DNA from: Rhyacophila brunnea
Taxonomy: Eukaryota > Arthropoda > Insecta > Trichoptera > Rhyacophilidae
DNA length: 64,000 nt
Direction of reading: 5' to 3'
NCBI GenBank assembly: GCA_022495005.1
Contig: JAGYXB010001951.1
Span: forward strand, 10,868,001-10,932,000
In this document: positions 33,397-45,336 of the stretch, one piece after another
Position numbering within the stretch: the stretch's first letter is position 1
Layout: every line of letters starts with the position of its first letter
Position numbers and translations under genes: made by a program
The notes under the pieces: generated by a model
The model's database searches: none
What the model was told of the DNA's origin: nothing
What the model saw: only the letters and a program-made list of their open reading frames with translations

Positions 33397-36300
33397 TTTT
33401 ACATCTAGAAACTGATCATAAGAAATCTATTGGTGAAGGTTTCAGATCGATATCAGCATAAATGAAATCGTACTTGCGTACGAAATTTGTATGCCAAAAA
33501 ATCTGCTCTGAAAAGCTCTGATCTGCATATGCAAAAAGTATTAACAATTTAAACGCAATTGAAATTAATTAGTATTACTATGTAATAAAAATATTTGATG
33601 AACATAATATTTTGCAGAAGAATGGTTAGCTCATCTCTCTTGTTTTGATAGCATAATAAAAAATATAATAACCAGCTTCTACAAGGCATAAAAATAAAGA
33701 GGTAAAAACCACCTGGTCATTCAATCAAGGTAATTAACCGAATTTACATAACGCAGATGAAAATTATGTTGACCTACAATTCTACATTTCAACCCACTGT
33801 GTCATCGACGAATAGACAGAAGGCTATGTGTTATCGGATAGAGGCTGTCAATTTATTCCGAGGTCAATCCATCTCTATTGAAAGTGCTTCATGTACTCTT
33901 ATGGGTGGAGGCCTCTCACAAAGCTACAAACTTTTCAGAAAGCCTCAAATGCCACATCACCTACCTGATTTAGAACTATCAGCTCACAGCCTGTTTCATA
34001 ACATATATTATAATTATAGAAAATGTAACATAATAATGGTACACTCGAAAACACTAATCGTTCAATGGGAAAAACCATTTACATTGATTTAGGACGTTTT
34101 TATAATAACTATGCTTCCAAATTCACAATGCGTTTTATTCAAATAAATTATTAAATCAGAATTCTTCATTGACAAATATTAATCCCCAGAAATATATATA
34201 TTTTTTTTATACATAAAAATGAGTAAAATTATATCATAATATATGTTTTACGTGGCACATTCGTAAATCTACAAGGACGTGACAACTAAAAAATCTTGAA
34301 ACCTTTTATGCATTAAAATTAATAATATAATTACCTTGACATCATACATAATATGTAAATTGAAAGACTTCCATAGATCGGCCACGTACATTATGGAGGA
34401 GTTACGACCAAGATTACCTATGTATATTATAGTCCCTAATTTTGAGATGGCTGGACATCGCCACGGGAGTTCTGTACAGAAAAAGTAATTGAAAAATGGC
34501 GGCACTGGATTATCCAGTATGGAAAAAATTGGGGCAGGCCAAGATCCACCAAAAGTTTTGAAACAAAAAGTGACAATGAGTATCTTGACAGAAATTACAA
34601 AGATTGTAGACATCTATTATCGGAATTCAAACCCCCTCAGGTAATTTTCAATAGATTAACTCCGCAATAAAGACATATCAAAGACGATATCTCAGTTGCC
34701 AGAAAGCTCGTCCGGTAATTGAAAAATATTTGTGGAAATCCCATTTCATCAAAGATTTATTTCTATGATTTTTCTGGAATTTTCTATGGTTGTATTTTCT
34801 CTAACTAGTGGTAAACACTTGTAAACATTACATAAAAATGAGTGATTCGGATGACGATATTTTTGAATTTTTTTCGAAAAAATGTCACATTTTGTGCGTA
34901 GTGCGAGTGTGGGTACATGAATGTGACAAAGACCATAATGAAGGAAATAAAGGTTTCCGATAAAGCTTCAAGAATGCTTTAAGTATAATATAGTATAGTA
35001 TATTTTTTTAATATAATATAGTTTACATGTCTGAGAAAATAGAAGACAAATAATACGTTAGCTCAGTTCAGACTGGACAGATAGAATAGGTTGGTTGATT
35101 CGGGGTGATGGTACGCCAACCAGACTAGTCGAGTCGACCGCAATGTTGGATCTTTAATACATGACTGACTGTTTTCCAGTCGATCCGAGTATGATTGGGT
35201 CAGATCCCGCCTCCGATGTAAGTTTAAACTTAAGGTTTCAGTAATCAATCACTATATTATATATTTATAGTAGTATCTATCGTCGTTTCCATATTATAAT
35301 ATTTCAGTACCTATGTTAAATACAGCAAAATATAAAGTACCGTTCAGACTAATCCTGAAGGGCGCCACGGCCTAAGTAACCTATCGTACACTGGTTTAAC
35401 GTTATTTTGTGCAAACTAACCGCTTATATATTCCTACTTATTACTCATTTATTTACAAATACATTATTGCTGTATTAAATAATGGAGACCTAATATGAAA
35501 TTTTATATTTCCCTACAGGATTTCTATAATAGGAAACTTTTTTAATACACATTTTGAATATATTATAATGCGTGCTCAAAACCGTGTCACCAATTTTCCC
35601 GAAATGTATTTTTTGCGGAGTTGCCTTACACGCTTCCCACATTTCTAAAAATACAAATATTAAAATTACAGTATTAGCCTTCTTTGAAAAACGGTGAAAA
35701 TTCTGTAAAACGCATTAATGCGAAAAATTGTTATAATAATGTAAACACGGTTATTTTTACATATTTATCTTCACATTTTTTCATAGAAATTAAATCAAAA
35801 TACGTCACTATTCTATTTTAATATAATAATATTTTGTTTTTAAATAAATTACTTTATCTTGAATAAAATATCCTGCACCATTATTATATTCAAGATTTTT
35901 TGTAATATGTATGCTTCTGGGGTGTTTCCGAATTATTTATTTTTATTATTTTTTTACACTTACTTTTTCTCTACCTCTGGTCCAGTTCTGTTCTAGGTCA
36001 AATACAAATTGAAAAAAGCAACATGAGATTGTTGCCAGACGCGTGTTTCGAAAACTTGCCTACGGCTTCAAATACAAGTAGTCTCGCACTACTCAACCGT
36101 GGGACTTGATTGGATAACCCGCATATTTTTTTCTCTTGGTTCTGTCTTTCATAATATAAGGTTAGCAACAATATTTCATACATCTATCTATGATTGATCG
36201 GGCAGTCGGATCAGATTCCGTAGGAAAATGAATCTTGGTTTACCTTTGCTACCTTTCCTGCACAATCGGTTATAATATCAAAATATATCCGAGTGCACCT

Positions 36301-37729
36301 AGTGGCAAGATTTATATTTACTCTATGTTTTACAGATTTATTTGCCAGGACAACATAGCACAAAAACGAATTGTATTAAGATAAATAAATCTAAAAACGG
36401 GTTTTATACATGAAATAAAGATTATTTAGATGATCAATCACACTTAATCGAAATTAACGGTATGCCAATAACTTTTCAAAGACGTATCAAGATAGATCGC
36501 CATTTTTATGGACTTTTATTCTACTTCACTAGGGAAATATGTATTTATTTTTAAAATATATTTATTTGTTTTACTTTTTGAAACAATTGATATTTTGCTC
36601 ACGGTTCTTATATTTCAATAAAATTTGGGGAGGACATAATAATGTTTGCGAATTTTACTTTTTGGAAGTATATTGTATCATGCTTGGCATTAGATGGACA
36701 ACATATAAATATTGAAAATTTTCATATTTTCATTCCCGGAAAAAAAACAATCCCTTGTAATGTATTTCCAAATATCGTTGAAATATTTTAAGCCTTTAGT
36801 ATTTAACATAATATTATCGAAACATACCAAACTCGGCAGCTATATTGGGTTTGCGAAACAATGAATCTCATCAAATTTGTAAAGTAGCTGTTCAAATCGA
36901 TATTGAGCCAGATTTTTCGTTTTTTTAATTTTTCAATAAATACTGTATTGATGTAAAACTGAAATTTGAGAAAACAATTCGTTGTATAATTTATTTAAAA
37001 TAACACAAGATATTATTTACTTTATGATTAAACGCCCACGACTTAGAGCCCAAAAACGTTTCGTTAGAATATTTAAATCTTTTTATTTCTGCTAATATTT
37101 AACGTACAGCCACAAAACTTGACATAGATATTGGTTATAAAAAATAATTATAATTAAAAAATATGCTTTACTGCCATTCCCGGATGAGTATGGAAACCAA
37201 AATTTTGGCATAACGTCGAATATCATATTAATATGAATACATAAAAGTTCGTTTTACTAAGTAAATGCCAAAAATTCAAGTCCCATATAGCATTAAATTT
37301 ATTTTAAACACTTTAATTGTGTACTGCGATAATTTTATTTTGTTATGGTGTCTACAATTTTATATTGGAATAACATAACTCAGTTATTATTTTTTTCCTC
37401 TGTGGAACATTAAATACTGTATTTAAATAGCAAATATATGGTTCTGGGTTCCTTTCGTAGCCAGCAGGTCGAAATTTATATGTATGTATTACCAAAATAA
37501 ATATAGTCTTGTCCATTTGCGATTATCCTAAACGCCATTTATTGTTATCGATATTTGTAAATAACCTTGTGAAATACCTATTGTACTTATATACGTAAGG
37601 TCCCAGACCTTAATTCTTTCCTGAGTAAAAGATACTTATTTGGATATTATATTATATTAAAATTGTATAAGTAAGTTTATACTATTAATACTATCGACTG
37701 AAGGCACTTTGATGGAATTTGAATTTAAT
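33397..37729. other. AT-rich DNA without recognised genes
   Basis: Three frames stand out weakly: 33757-34092 plus (111 codons), 34269-34613 minus (114 codons) and its plus-strand partner (SSMEKIGAGQDPPKVLKQKV, 34516-34575), and 35063-35248 minus in a GC-richer patch. None is recognised and none has coherent exon borders. No repeat copies of the families described here were found. Confidence 0.4.
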
Positions 37730-38104
37730 TTCTAATTCATTTAAGTTTTTTACTATTCCATTTGAGTCGTTTTTTGTGACCCGGGTTTCGCCTTTTGACG
37801 TCTTCAGGCAATATGTGCACTCACCAAAAGATTAGTGATAAGGGTTTTTTACAAACACTTCAACTATTCTTTATTTGTTCGTTATATTTTGTATTGTGAT
37901 CCTTGACTTAATAGCTAGGAGATAGAGTTTTTACCTACTTTATTTTATTGATTTATTATACCTATAAGTTAGAATGAATGTATTTATTGTCAGTGTGTAT
38001 TTACTTTTTGGTGAGTGCACATATTGCCTGAAGATGCCGAAAGGCGAAACCCGGGTCTCAAAATCGACTCAAATAAAATAGTACAAAACTTAAATCCATT
38101 AGAA
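37730..38104. mobile_element. Long-TIR MITE, 375 bp
   Basis: Arms of about 100 bp: left ttctaattcatttaagtttt, tactattccatttgagtcg, gacccgggtttcgccttttg, cttcaggcaatatgtgcact, caccaaaag; the right arm is the reverse of 38004-38104 with the same order and few differences. The loop is AT-rich and non-coding. Repeat X (28413, 32914) starts with the same end, so this MITE is probably a deletion derivative of a larger element. Confidence 0.85.
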
Positions 38105-38323
38105 TATAAGTATATACCTACATCAAAAACTCGTTTTTAAGATTAACTTATGTTTTTTACAAACATTGTCGATAATCTCTCACAAGGGTATTGGACTTAT
38201 TTATATTTTATATTAAACCGATATAACGAAAATACACGAAAATATTTGTAAATTGTTTATAGACAAAAGATACGAATATTGCAACACTTGTCAATAATAT
38301 TAATACTGTAATAAAGAAAAATA
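38105..38323. other. AT-rich spacer
   Basis: Nothing identified. Confidence 0.4.
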
Positions 38324-38779
38324 ATGATACCATTATTAGCTATAAACGTTATCGATTACATTAATAGCAAACAACAAAATCGTCGTGAAAGCCTCAAACA
38401 TTATATAGCAAAATCGTCATTAATACTTATTTTCCGAATTGCATTTGTCTCCGATACAAAAACGGCAATAAAATCAAACCACCTAGTAGCTGCTTACAGC
38501 CAAGACTATCTCACACCATTTCGGCGGAGAACTTTCCCGGAGAAAAGAGTTTTCCATTGTGATAGAGGGAAATGGGAAAAACAGGGAGGCTCCCCGGACA
38601 AGTTTGAGTGTCACAGATGGCCTCTGAACATCAATACACTAATGGCTAATATAAAATACACGGTGCTCGCCCCGTGCGCCATGACGCCGATGCCAACGCC
38701 AGCTTGTGAGAATCACAATAAGTTTTGCGTGTTACATGGATCTTGCGTGGAAAAAGTGGCAGAATGGATTTCTCGTTGA
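38324..38779 (+). CDS. Unrecognised open frame, 151 codons, GC-rich second half
   Basis: ATG at 38324 to TGA at 38779. Residues 1-50 are AT-driven, whereas residues 55-151 use clearly higher GC codons than the flanks: LTPFRRRTFPEKRVFHCDRG, KWEKQGGSPDKFECHRWPLN, then CAMTPMPTPACENHNKFCVL and HGSCVEKVAEWISR. Seven cysteines in the second half suggest a secreted cysteine-rich domain or an exon of one, but I recognise no family. The true start may be later or an upstream splice site may exist. The composition shift makes chance less likely than for other frames here. Confidence 0.35.
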   Translation: MIPLLAINVIDYINSKQQNRRESLKHYIAKSSLILIFRIAFVSDTKTAIKSNHLVAAYSQDYLTPFRRRTFPEKRVFHCDRGKWEKQGGSPDKFECHRWPLNINTLMANIKYTVLAPCAMTPMPTPACENHNKFCVLHGSCVEKVAEWISR

Positions 38780-39015
38780 TATCACGCGAAGTGCTTTTGA
38801 AAGCATCCCACATCTAATATAATAAATATACTTACTAAAATACTATATTAATATTTAGAATATAAGTAGTAAGTACTTCGTTATTTTTATGATTGTTACA
38901 ACGTCAATTAAGGGTAGGTACTAAGGACTTACAGTATTGGAAGTCATAGATAAACTTATAATATAAAATACCTTAATGTTATAATATATAAAATTAGCAT
39001 TAGTGAAGGGTTTAA

Positions 39016-39585
39016 GGGCCCACATGCCCAACGAAGGTCAAAATGAAGATTTTATGATATTTACAAAACATTAGCTTGAACATTATTGAAACGTTGTAGA
39101 TAATATATTTATATAATTTTAAAGCCTTATTATCCTTTATATTTATTTTAAACATTTGATGACTGCATAAAGTATTTTTATTTTATAAAATAGTATTCTT
39201 TTAAAACTCTCGATCTAATGTTTTAGAATATAATCATAATTCAGTACATCCATGTGCAGTGGTGTTAAGATTTTTTAATTTTTAAACGCATTTATAAAAC
39301 CATTAGTAAAAATTATGTTGATATTATTATAGTGAAATATTTACGATGTGATCCCAAATTTGACAAGAATTAGGCATTTTATTATTAAAAAAATGGGTAA
39401 GATTACCACATTTGAAGATAATTGTAAAGATACTAATTATAAGCTATGTCTTTGACCATTCAAATGTGATAAAACTTCCTACGAATAATGATTGTTTTAT
39501 GATAATTATTGACCTAAGAATAAGGTAGTATTTTAGTAAGAATAGAAAGAGTAAGATCATATTAACGTGCGTGTTTGAACATGTA
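39016..39585. mobile_element. TTAA-flanked MITE, copy 1 (right end lost)
   Basis: Starts GGGCCCACATGCCCAACG immediately after TTAA (39012-39015). The body (ttattatcctttatatttat, then gtacatccatgtgcagtggt, then aagatcatattaacg) is colinear with the complete copy at 41558-42330. It is cut at about 39585, before the right inverted repeat. Confidence 0.8.
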
Positions 39586-39769
39586 GGTACCTAGCCGAAA
39601 AAAATCGATTTTTTTTTTCACTTACATCGTTTTTTATCAACATTGCACGTGTGATCAATCGCTGCCGATATCCGTGCGGTTTTGCCTGAGACCTAGTGCA
39701 TCTACTCACAAACTCGTTTACTAATCGAAACTAAAAGGTTCAGTGCAATTGATTAAAAAACTCAAAAGT
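39586..39769. other. Spacer, nothing identified
   Basis: AT-rich with no feature. Confidence 0.35.
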
Positions 39770-39868
39770 TGAAACGCTTCAGCCTCGCTCATTATGCCAA
39801 ATCTCACATTATACAAGACCACAGGCAATACACACGTGTCAAACAACCGGCATTTATTCGACGTTTCT
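39770..39868 (-). mobile_element. RTE-type RT fragment
   Basis: Minus strand reads SNKCRLFDTCVLPVVLYNVR then FGIMSEAEAF; RLFDTCVLPV(L/M)(T/L)YG is a conserved segment of RTE-type reverse transcriptases. The following YGAETW is replaced by YNVRFG, so it is decayed. A similar piece lies at 44690-44790. Confidence 0.65.
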
Positions 39869-40299
39869 CATATCATACTTACCAACTAAATTAACGAAAC
39901 TAAATTCTTGACGTTTATGCATTGCGAGTATTAATAATGTATGTATTTCTATAATGAGGTCAAGTAATATTGGCATAATTATATTATATCTTACATGCCT
40001 ACCATTCAATTGATTTTTTTTTTCAAATATATAAAATAAAAATGTATCCAATTAGTTTAACGATATCTGAAGTAGGTGGGTATATAGTAATGACAGAACT
40101 TTTTTTTTCTATTTGATAAGATCATTTTTATAATTGAAAGACTTACATAGAATTGTATTAAATACAATCATTTACTCTTTTAATATCTTTTGAGACTTAC
40201 AATCCATAATTTTCTAAAGGCTTCAATTATTTTACAATAATTAATAATGCGTATCCAATCAGTAGATGTGTTATATTCTTGCACCTATTTTAATCCAGG
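39869..40299. other. AT-rich DNA, nothing identified
   Basis: Only an AT-driven frame (39854-40051 minus). Confidence 0.4.
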
Positions 40300-40560
40300 T
40301 CACCATTTGATCAACGATGGATACAACATTGAGAATCGTGACACTTTTAAATATGTACCGATACGGGATGAACACGGATGATGGCACCTCGGTTGACCAA
40401 CTTGACTCAACGATTGACCCCGCCGCAGTTCCATTGACCCTTCCGCCGTAAGAAATGTAGAAGCCTGCCAGCGGAGTATGCCTATACCGAGCATACAGGT
40501 ATAAACTCAGCGACTATTCGGCGTGATGGGCGACGACACTTAAGTCTATCTACTGGCAAA
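40300..40560. other. GC-richer patch, probable retroelement remnant
   Basis: Notable for gttgaccaacttgactcaac, ttgaccccgccgcagttcc. Open on the minus strand (40300-40494) for 64 codons without recognised similarity. It resembles a decayed LINE 3' region by composition only. Confidence 0.3.
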
Positions 40561-40913
40561 ATGATCCGCCATTCACGCAAAATTATGACTGTAAAGTGCA
40601 CAACAATATACCATTTCCTTAATCATGATTTTTCGGATATAATATTTAAACTAATCGCTGTTTCATTATTTTCAGATTTGGACAAATATTTATTTGGATG
40701 CTTTCGTTTCGAGTCCGATCATTAAAGTCATGTTTTTGTAAAATAAATATACGTAGTTGACATCTTGTATCTAAGTTAGATAATAATATAGTGCGTTTGG
40801 TGAATTTGAAAGACTTAAAAATCACACATCAATATTTTAAGCAGGGCAGACTAGGAGTACGAATAAAAAAAAATATACTTTGTTTTATTTTTTTTCTTAC
40901 TTAGGTACTTCAC
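40561..40913. other. AT-rich DNA, nothing identified
   Basis: No feature. Confidence 0.4.
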
Positions 40914-41065
40914 CCTGTCACGCCCCAGCATTGGGGCATATAACAAGCACATGTTTGCGCCGCTTTATCGGTCCATCGCCAACTCTCGCGCCTCCAGCCA
41001 TGCCAGACCTGCAACCGGTAGATCACTTTTGTAGCACCGCTGCGGGGTAAGGGAGGGCCGGCCTT
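40914..41065 (-). mobile_element. 3' end of the second LINE family (as at 26430)
   Basis: Minus strand carries gtgctacaaaagtgatctac, tgcaggtctggcatggctgg, gagttggcgatggaccgata and ggggcgtgacaggg, parallel to 26558-26690. Frame is broken. Confidence 0.75.
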
Positions 41066-41118
41066 AGCGATGGAACCCTTAAGGTTATTTTATTTTATGT
41101 AATGAATAAAATTATAAT

Positions 41119-41466
41119 TAACTATTTCTTTTATTCAACGAATAATTTTTATTTTATTTAAGATTTTAAGAATGTTCCATTCTAATTATTGAACATACAT
41201 AATTTTGAAAACACTCACATTTGGAAGGAATCAAGCTTACGTCTCTTGGGTATCGCGCCCTGTGCGTTACCACTATGCTACAAACTCAATTGGAGAACAC
41301 TTATGAGCAGGTATTAAAAAAGCCAATAGTTAAAATTTGTCTCAACTAAGCATGGCAGTCGTAGCATATTGGTAATGCACAGGGCGTAGGTTTGATTCCT
41401 GCCGGGTGTCAGATTTTTTTAAAAAAGATTTTTTCTCATGAGTGTTTTTGGATAAAATTATGTCAA
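41119..41466. mobile_element. Foldback element with tRNA-like inverted arms
   Basis: Left end taactatttcttttattcaa, then gaatgttccattctaattat and tgaacatacataattttgaa. The left tRNA-like arm (minus sense) contains GTAGCATAGTGGTAACGCAC and GGGCGCGATACCCAAGAGAC (about 41238-41285). The right arm (plus) contains cagtcgtagcatattggtaa, cagggcgtaggtttgattcc and tgccgggtgtcag (41358-41411), lacking the anticodon-loop portion present in other copies. Right terminus truncated at aaaattatgtc. The centre (gagcaggtattaaaaaagcc) matches 32560-32590 reversed. Confidence 0.75.
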
Positions 41467-41557
41467 AACTAACAATTTTTCAGATTTATTTTATTGATAG
41501 AAAAACCAACAAATAAATTCGTAATGATAATTAATAATAAAAATCCTCTACTCTTAA

Positions 41558-42330
41558 CGACCCACATGCTCAGCGGACGTCAAAATTGAGCTTTTATGCT
41601 ATTTTCAGAGCATAACCCTGGACATTTCTTAAACGTTGTAGATAATCTATTTATCTAATTTTAAAGCCTTATTATCCTTTATATTTATTTTAAACATTTT
41701 ATGACTATATCAAGTATTCTTATTACATAAAATAGTATTCTTTTAAACCTCTCGATCTAATGTTTTAGAATATAGTCATGTTTCAGTACGTCCATGTGCA
41801 GTGGTGTTAAGATTTTTTAGTTTTATTAATTTTTAAACGCATTTACAAACCCATTAGTAAAATTAATGTTTACATTATAATGACATATTTACGATAAAAA
41901 ATTATATTTTATAATCTTTTTGATCCCAAATTTGACAAGAGTTAGGCGTTTTATTATTCAAAAATGGGCACGATTAACACATTTAAAGATAATTCTAAAG
42001 ATATTGATTATAATAACTGATTACTTTAACCATGCAAATGTAATAAACATCCTACGAATAATGTTTACTTTATAATAATTATTGAATAAGGTAGTATTTT
42101 TTTTGAAACACGCCATTTCTATTGTCATTTCTCAGTGGTTAAGCTACAACATACGACCGTAGCTATAAATTGATAAATGATAAATGAAGTAGGGAGTAAG
42201 ATCATGTTAACGCGCGTGTTTGTAATGTAAAGTATAAATAGATTATCTACAACGTTTAAGGAATGTCCAGGGTTATGCTCTGAAAATACCATAAAAGCTC
42301 TATTTTGACCAACGCTGAGCATGTGGGCCC
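41558..42330. mobile_element. TTAA-flanked MITE, complete copy 2 (773 bp)
   Basis: Flanked by TTAA (41554-41557 and 42331-42334). Inverted arms of about 98 bp share ccacatgctcagcg, gagcttttatg, cagagcataaccctggacat and aaacgttgtagataatctat. TTAA targets are used by piggyBac and Kolobok superfamilies; the ends do not decide between them. No transposase frame. Frame 42125-42322 is incidental. Confidence 0.85.
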
Positions 42331-43391
42331 TTAAGATCTAACTAAACGTGTTTATGATAAAATAAACAAAAATATTTTTATTGTTAAAGTTTTATCTTTT
42401 ATTACGAATTTATCAAGACAGCGTTATTTAAATTTTGAAGAATTTTAGCTGTCTTACGTATTCAGGTACTACATAATATATATATATATATATATGGATA
42501 TATATCAAAATTTTCAAGGAAATACCAGCACGTGGAGATCTGTGTGTATTTTCAATTTTATATAAAATGATAATCAATCAGTGTCAATTATTTTGAATGA
42601 CAAATTCACGTCTCCCATTTGTTTCAGGGAGAAATAACATTTTATTTGTTTAAATGCAGACATTATCATAAAGTACATCATATAATACGTAAAGATGAAA
42701 TGAAAAATATGACGTAGGTACTCGAATAAAGAATAATATTTAGAAATAATAGAGTCGGTATTCCGGCTGGGTCGAGAAAAATAAAAATTCCTCTTATTTA
42801 TTGCAAGATGTGGAAAAATATGAATGGAGAAATCCGAGCGTGAAATATACAACCACAGGCAAACATCGGCTTCTCATATTTTTTTGAGATATCTACTTAA
42901 CTTAGATGATGTAAAACCTTTTGTGATTTTACAGAGAGAAAAAAATAAACAAGTTTCAAGTAAAGGATTATTTTTTATACTTATTTATTCTTCAGACGGT
43001 TCCATTACCATAAAATGATAAATAAACTTCACTGCTCTAGACTTTCGATGTACCCAAAGAAAGATGTATAAAACAGACAAAAGATTTACAACAAACTTAT
43101 TAATATTCGTAACCTAGCTGAATTCTTGGAAACCAATTATATAAAATTAAAAAAAACAATATAATTATAGCATTTGATCCACATAATTTATTATTGTCTT
43201 CTAAGTAGGCGACTTGTAGTAATCATTGTTATTGGTTTTTATTATTAATATATATTTATATTATAGTTATAATATAATTAAAACTTTATTTTACAGCCTA
43301 TATCATTTTCTCTGATTAATTACAAAGCCAATCGTCTTTTATTAAATTTATATGATTTCGAAGACATCAGATAGCGCACCATTAATCATTG
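42331..43391. other. AT-rich DNA with a (TA)n run
   Basis: (TA)n microsatellite at about 42476-42496. Frames 42574-42852 minus and 42824-43018 plus are AT-driven. Confidence 0.4.
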
Positions 43392-43545
43392 ACATATCGA
43401 TAGCTCAAAGGATTAAAACACTCACCCAGAAAGTGAAAGGCCTGTGTTCGAATCCCATTCGCTCCAACATTTTTCGATGATTTTTTTTTCTCATTGTGTG
43501 TTTATGAGATTGTATTTTCGATTGTTAAAAATTTTACGTTTGCGT
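43392..43545 (+). mobile_element. tRNA-like SINE (third family)
   Basis: tatcgatagctcaaaggatt (A-box region), cctgtgttcgaatcccattc (B box at about 43445-43456), gctcc, then a T run and ctcattgtgtgtttatgaga. The copy at 49560-49697 on the minus strand has the same order: tRNA-like block, T run, agtgtgtatatgcatgagat. Cloverleaf was not computed. Confidence 0.6.
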
Positions 43546-44149
43546 TTAATCAATTATATTCTGTAAGGGAGAATAGAAAAAGGCTTATGTAATGTGAATG
43601 AGGTCAGCTGACAAAGTTTTCAACTTATAATTGAGCAGTGGGGTAGAGAATTATTAATGGGAAAATTAAGACGAAGAGGAATAATTGTTATTATTCAAAA
43701 TTTAAATCATGTTAAATATTTCTCCAAGTGCTTAATTTTGTTAATTTTTATCACACTACATAGCGATAAGTACATAAATTCTATAAATAAATATTTATCA
43801 TATTATATTACTTATTTACTTCAGCCAGTTATGTTTCAGTATCGTAGAATAGGGCAACACAAACATAGACCCATCCAAACTAAACCGCCCCGCACCACAC
43901 TCGCTCTTAATCGACTTAATCAAACAGTTAATTACGCCTGGAAATGTCTCAGGAGCGGGTACATAAGACTGAGATCGCCACGCTCTTAAATGAGCTTTGA
44001 CTGAGTTTACTGAAAGACGTTATTTAATAAAAAGTACCATTGGAGAGAAATACATGAAGACTTAACAGAAATAAATGAATTTAATGGTATAAAATATACA
44101 AAAAATGAAACTAAAACAAAAACTAAAACGGACAACAAAACTATGTGAA
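43546..44149. other. No identified gene
   Basis: Frame 43657-43989 (110 codons) is AT-driven at first; its end (QHKHRPIQTKPPRTTLALNR) is GC-richer but unrecognised. Confidence 0.35.
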
Positions 44150-44620
44150 GAGATCTTCAGGTCCGCAAAAAGACGCAGATTCTTTTAATGCAATATAGTT
44201 GGCCTTCGTGGCGACCAGATCTGATGGCCCGATAAGCTTAAGCATCTCTTCCCACTCGGAGCAGATTTTTATCCTGTAGTTCTCCGCCACATGGACATGT
44301 TGGTTGGATAACAGGTCCAAGCTCACAGAGCTTGGCAGCGAATCCACCATGGCCTGTCAAAAACTGACTGGTGTAGTGGTGAGGAGTCAATTTGGTTATC
44401 TCCAATTGCCATTGTATATTCGGAAAGAACAAATAGGTATATTGCGTGTCTGACCTGCAACGCGTAGATCACTTTATAGCGCTGCTGCATAAGAGAGGGT
44501 CGCCAACGACAACGAAAGTCTTGAGACTGTCCCATAAGGGGATAATCGTGTTTCAGTCCAGCAACGCCTATGCCCCTCTTTGTGGCTACGTTAATCACTA
44601 ATATAACTGACGTGTCCACT
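44150..44620 (-). mobile_element. Decayed LINE C-terminal region (R1/Jockey-like Cys domain plus tail)
   Basis: Minus-strand segments HYTSQFLTGHGGFAAKLCEL and PTCPCGGELQDKN, then in another frame EWEEMLKLIGPSDLVATKAN, are the GHG.F...L......C.CG...D block found at the C-terminus of R1/Jockey-group ORF2 proteins. Upstream (about 44461-44510) gctgctgcataagagagggt overlaps the second LINE family (26430, 40914). Two or more fragments are joined here; frames are broken. Confidence 0.6.
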
Positions 44621-44689
44621 TATAATTTAGAGTATTTGTAATACGAACGTTCTAATTAACCCATAATATTCGGTGGAGACATCGATTCT

Positions 44690-44790
44690 CAAAGCTCATT
44701 AGACCCACGTAACGTGCCATGTCTCACAGTCATACAAGAGCTCAGGTGACACGCACGCATTACTCAAACGGTATTTTGTTCGCAGAATAC
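44690..44790 (-). mobile_element. RTE-type RT fragment
   Basis: Minus strand TKYRLSNACVSPELLYDCET then WHVT parallels the RTE motif (F/Y)RLFDTCVLPVLTYGCETWSLT. It immediately follows the LINE debris at 44150-44620. A plus-strand frame (44719-45099) over it is incidental. Confidence 0.65.
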
Positions 44791-45000
44791 AATGCTAATC
44801 TCCGCATGACTCGTAGTTGGATGAATGCAGACTTTTCCATACTCATGCAAATTCTTAGTTCATTGAAAAAACTGTCACCATCAGCAGCCGTTGCTCCTAA
44901 TTATTTAAACTTGGTTATCACCTCAGCAAGTGGACCGGAAACTCACATAATAATGTTGGCGTCTTGTATACAGCACTGCACAGTGCACATTGATTCGGTA

Positions 45001-45336
45001 TGTACTTTAGAGCTAAAAGTGCGGAAGTCACATTTTTATCATTTTTTAGTTAAGTACTCGTACCTATGCAGATTTAAATGTGTATTCATGCTACTTTAAT
45101 ACTGAAAATTTGGGAGTCCAACGTCACATGGTTTTCATAATACATACTTCTAAAACGACGGTAGTCCAATTATTACACTTCAGAGCTAAAAGAGTAGATG
45201 TCTAATTTAAGTATTTTTTTTTTTGAGCTATAGCAAAAAGATTAATTGCAAAAGTGCGGAGTTTTAGTCCGAACGCGAGTGAGTATTTTAACTAGATTAG
45301 CATATGTGACTTCCAGACTTTTAGCTCTAAGGTACA
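45001..45336. mobile_element. Inverted-repeat MITE, about 336 bp
   Basis: Left arm tgtactttagagctaaaagt then gcggaagtcacat; right arm reversed tgtaccttagagctaaaagt then ctggaagtcacat. A third motif, cttcagagctaaaag, lies at 45178-45192. No frame inside. Target duplication not clear. Confidence 0.7.
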
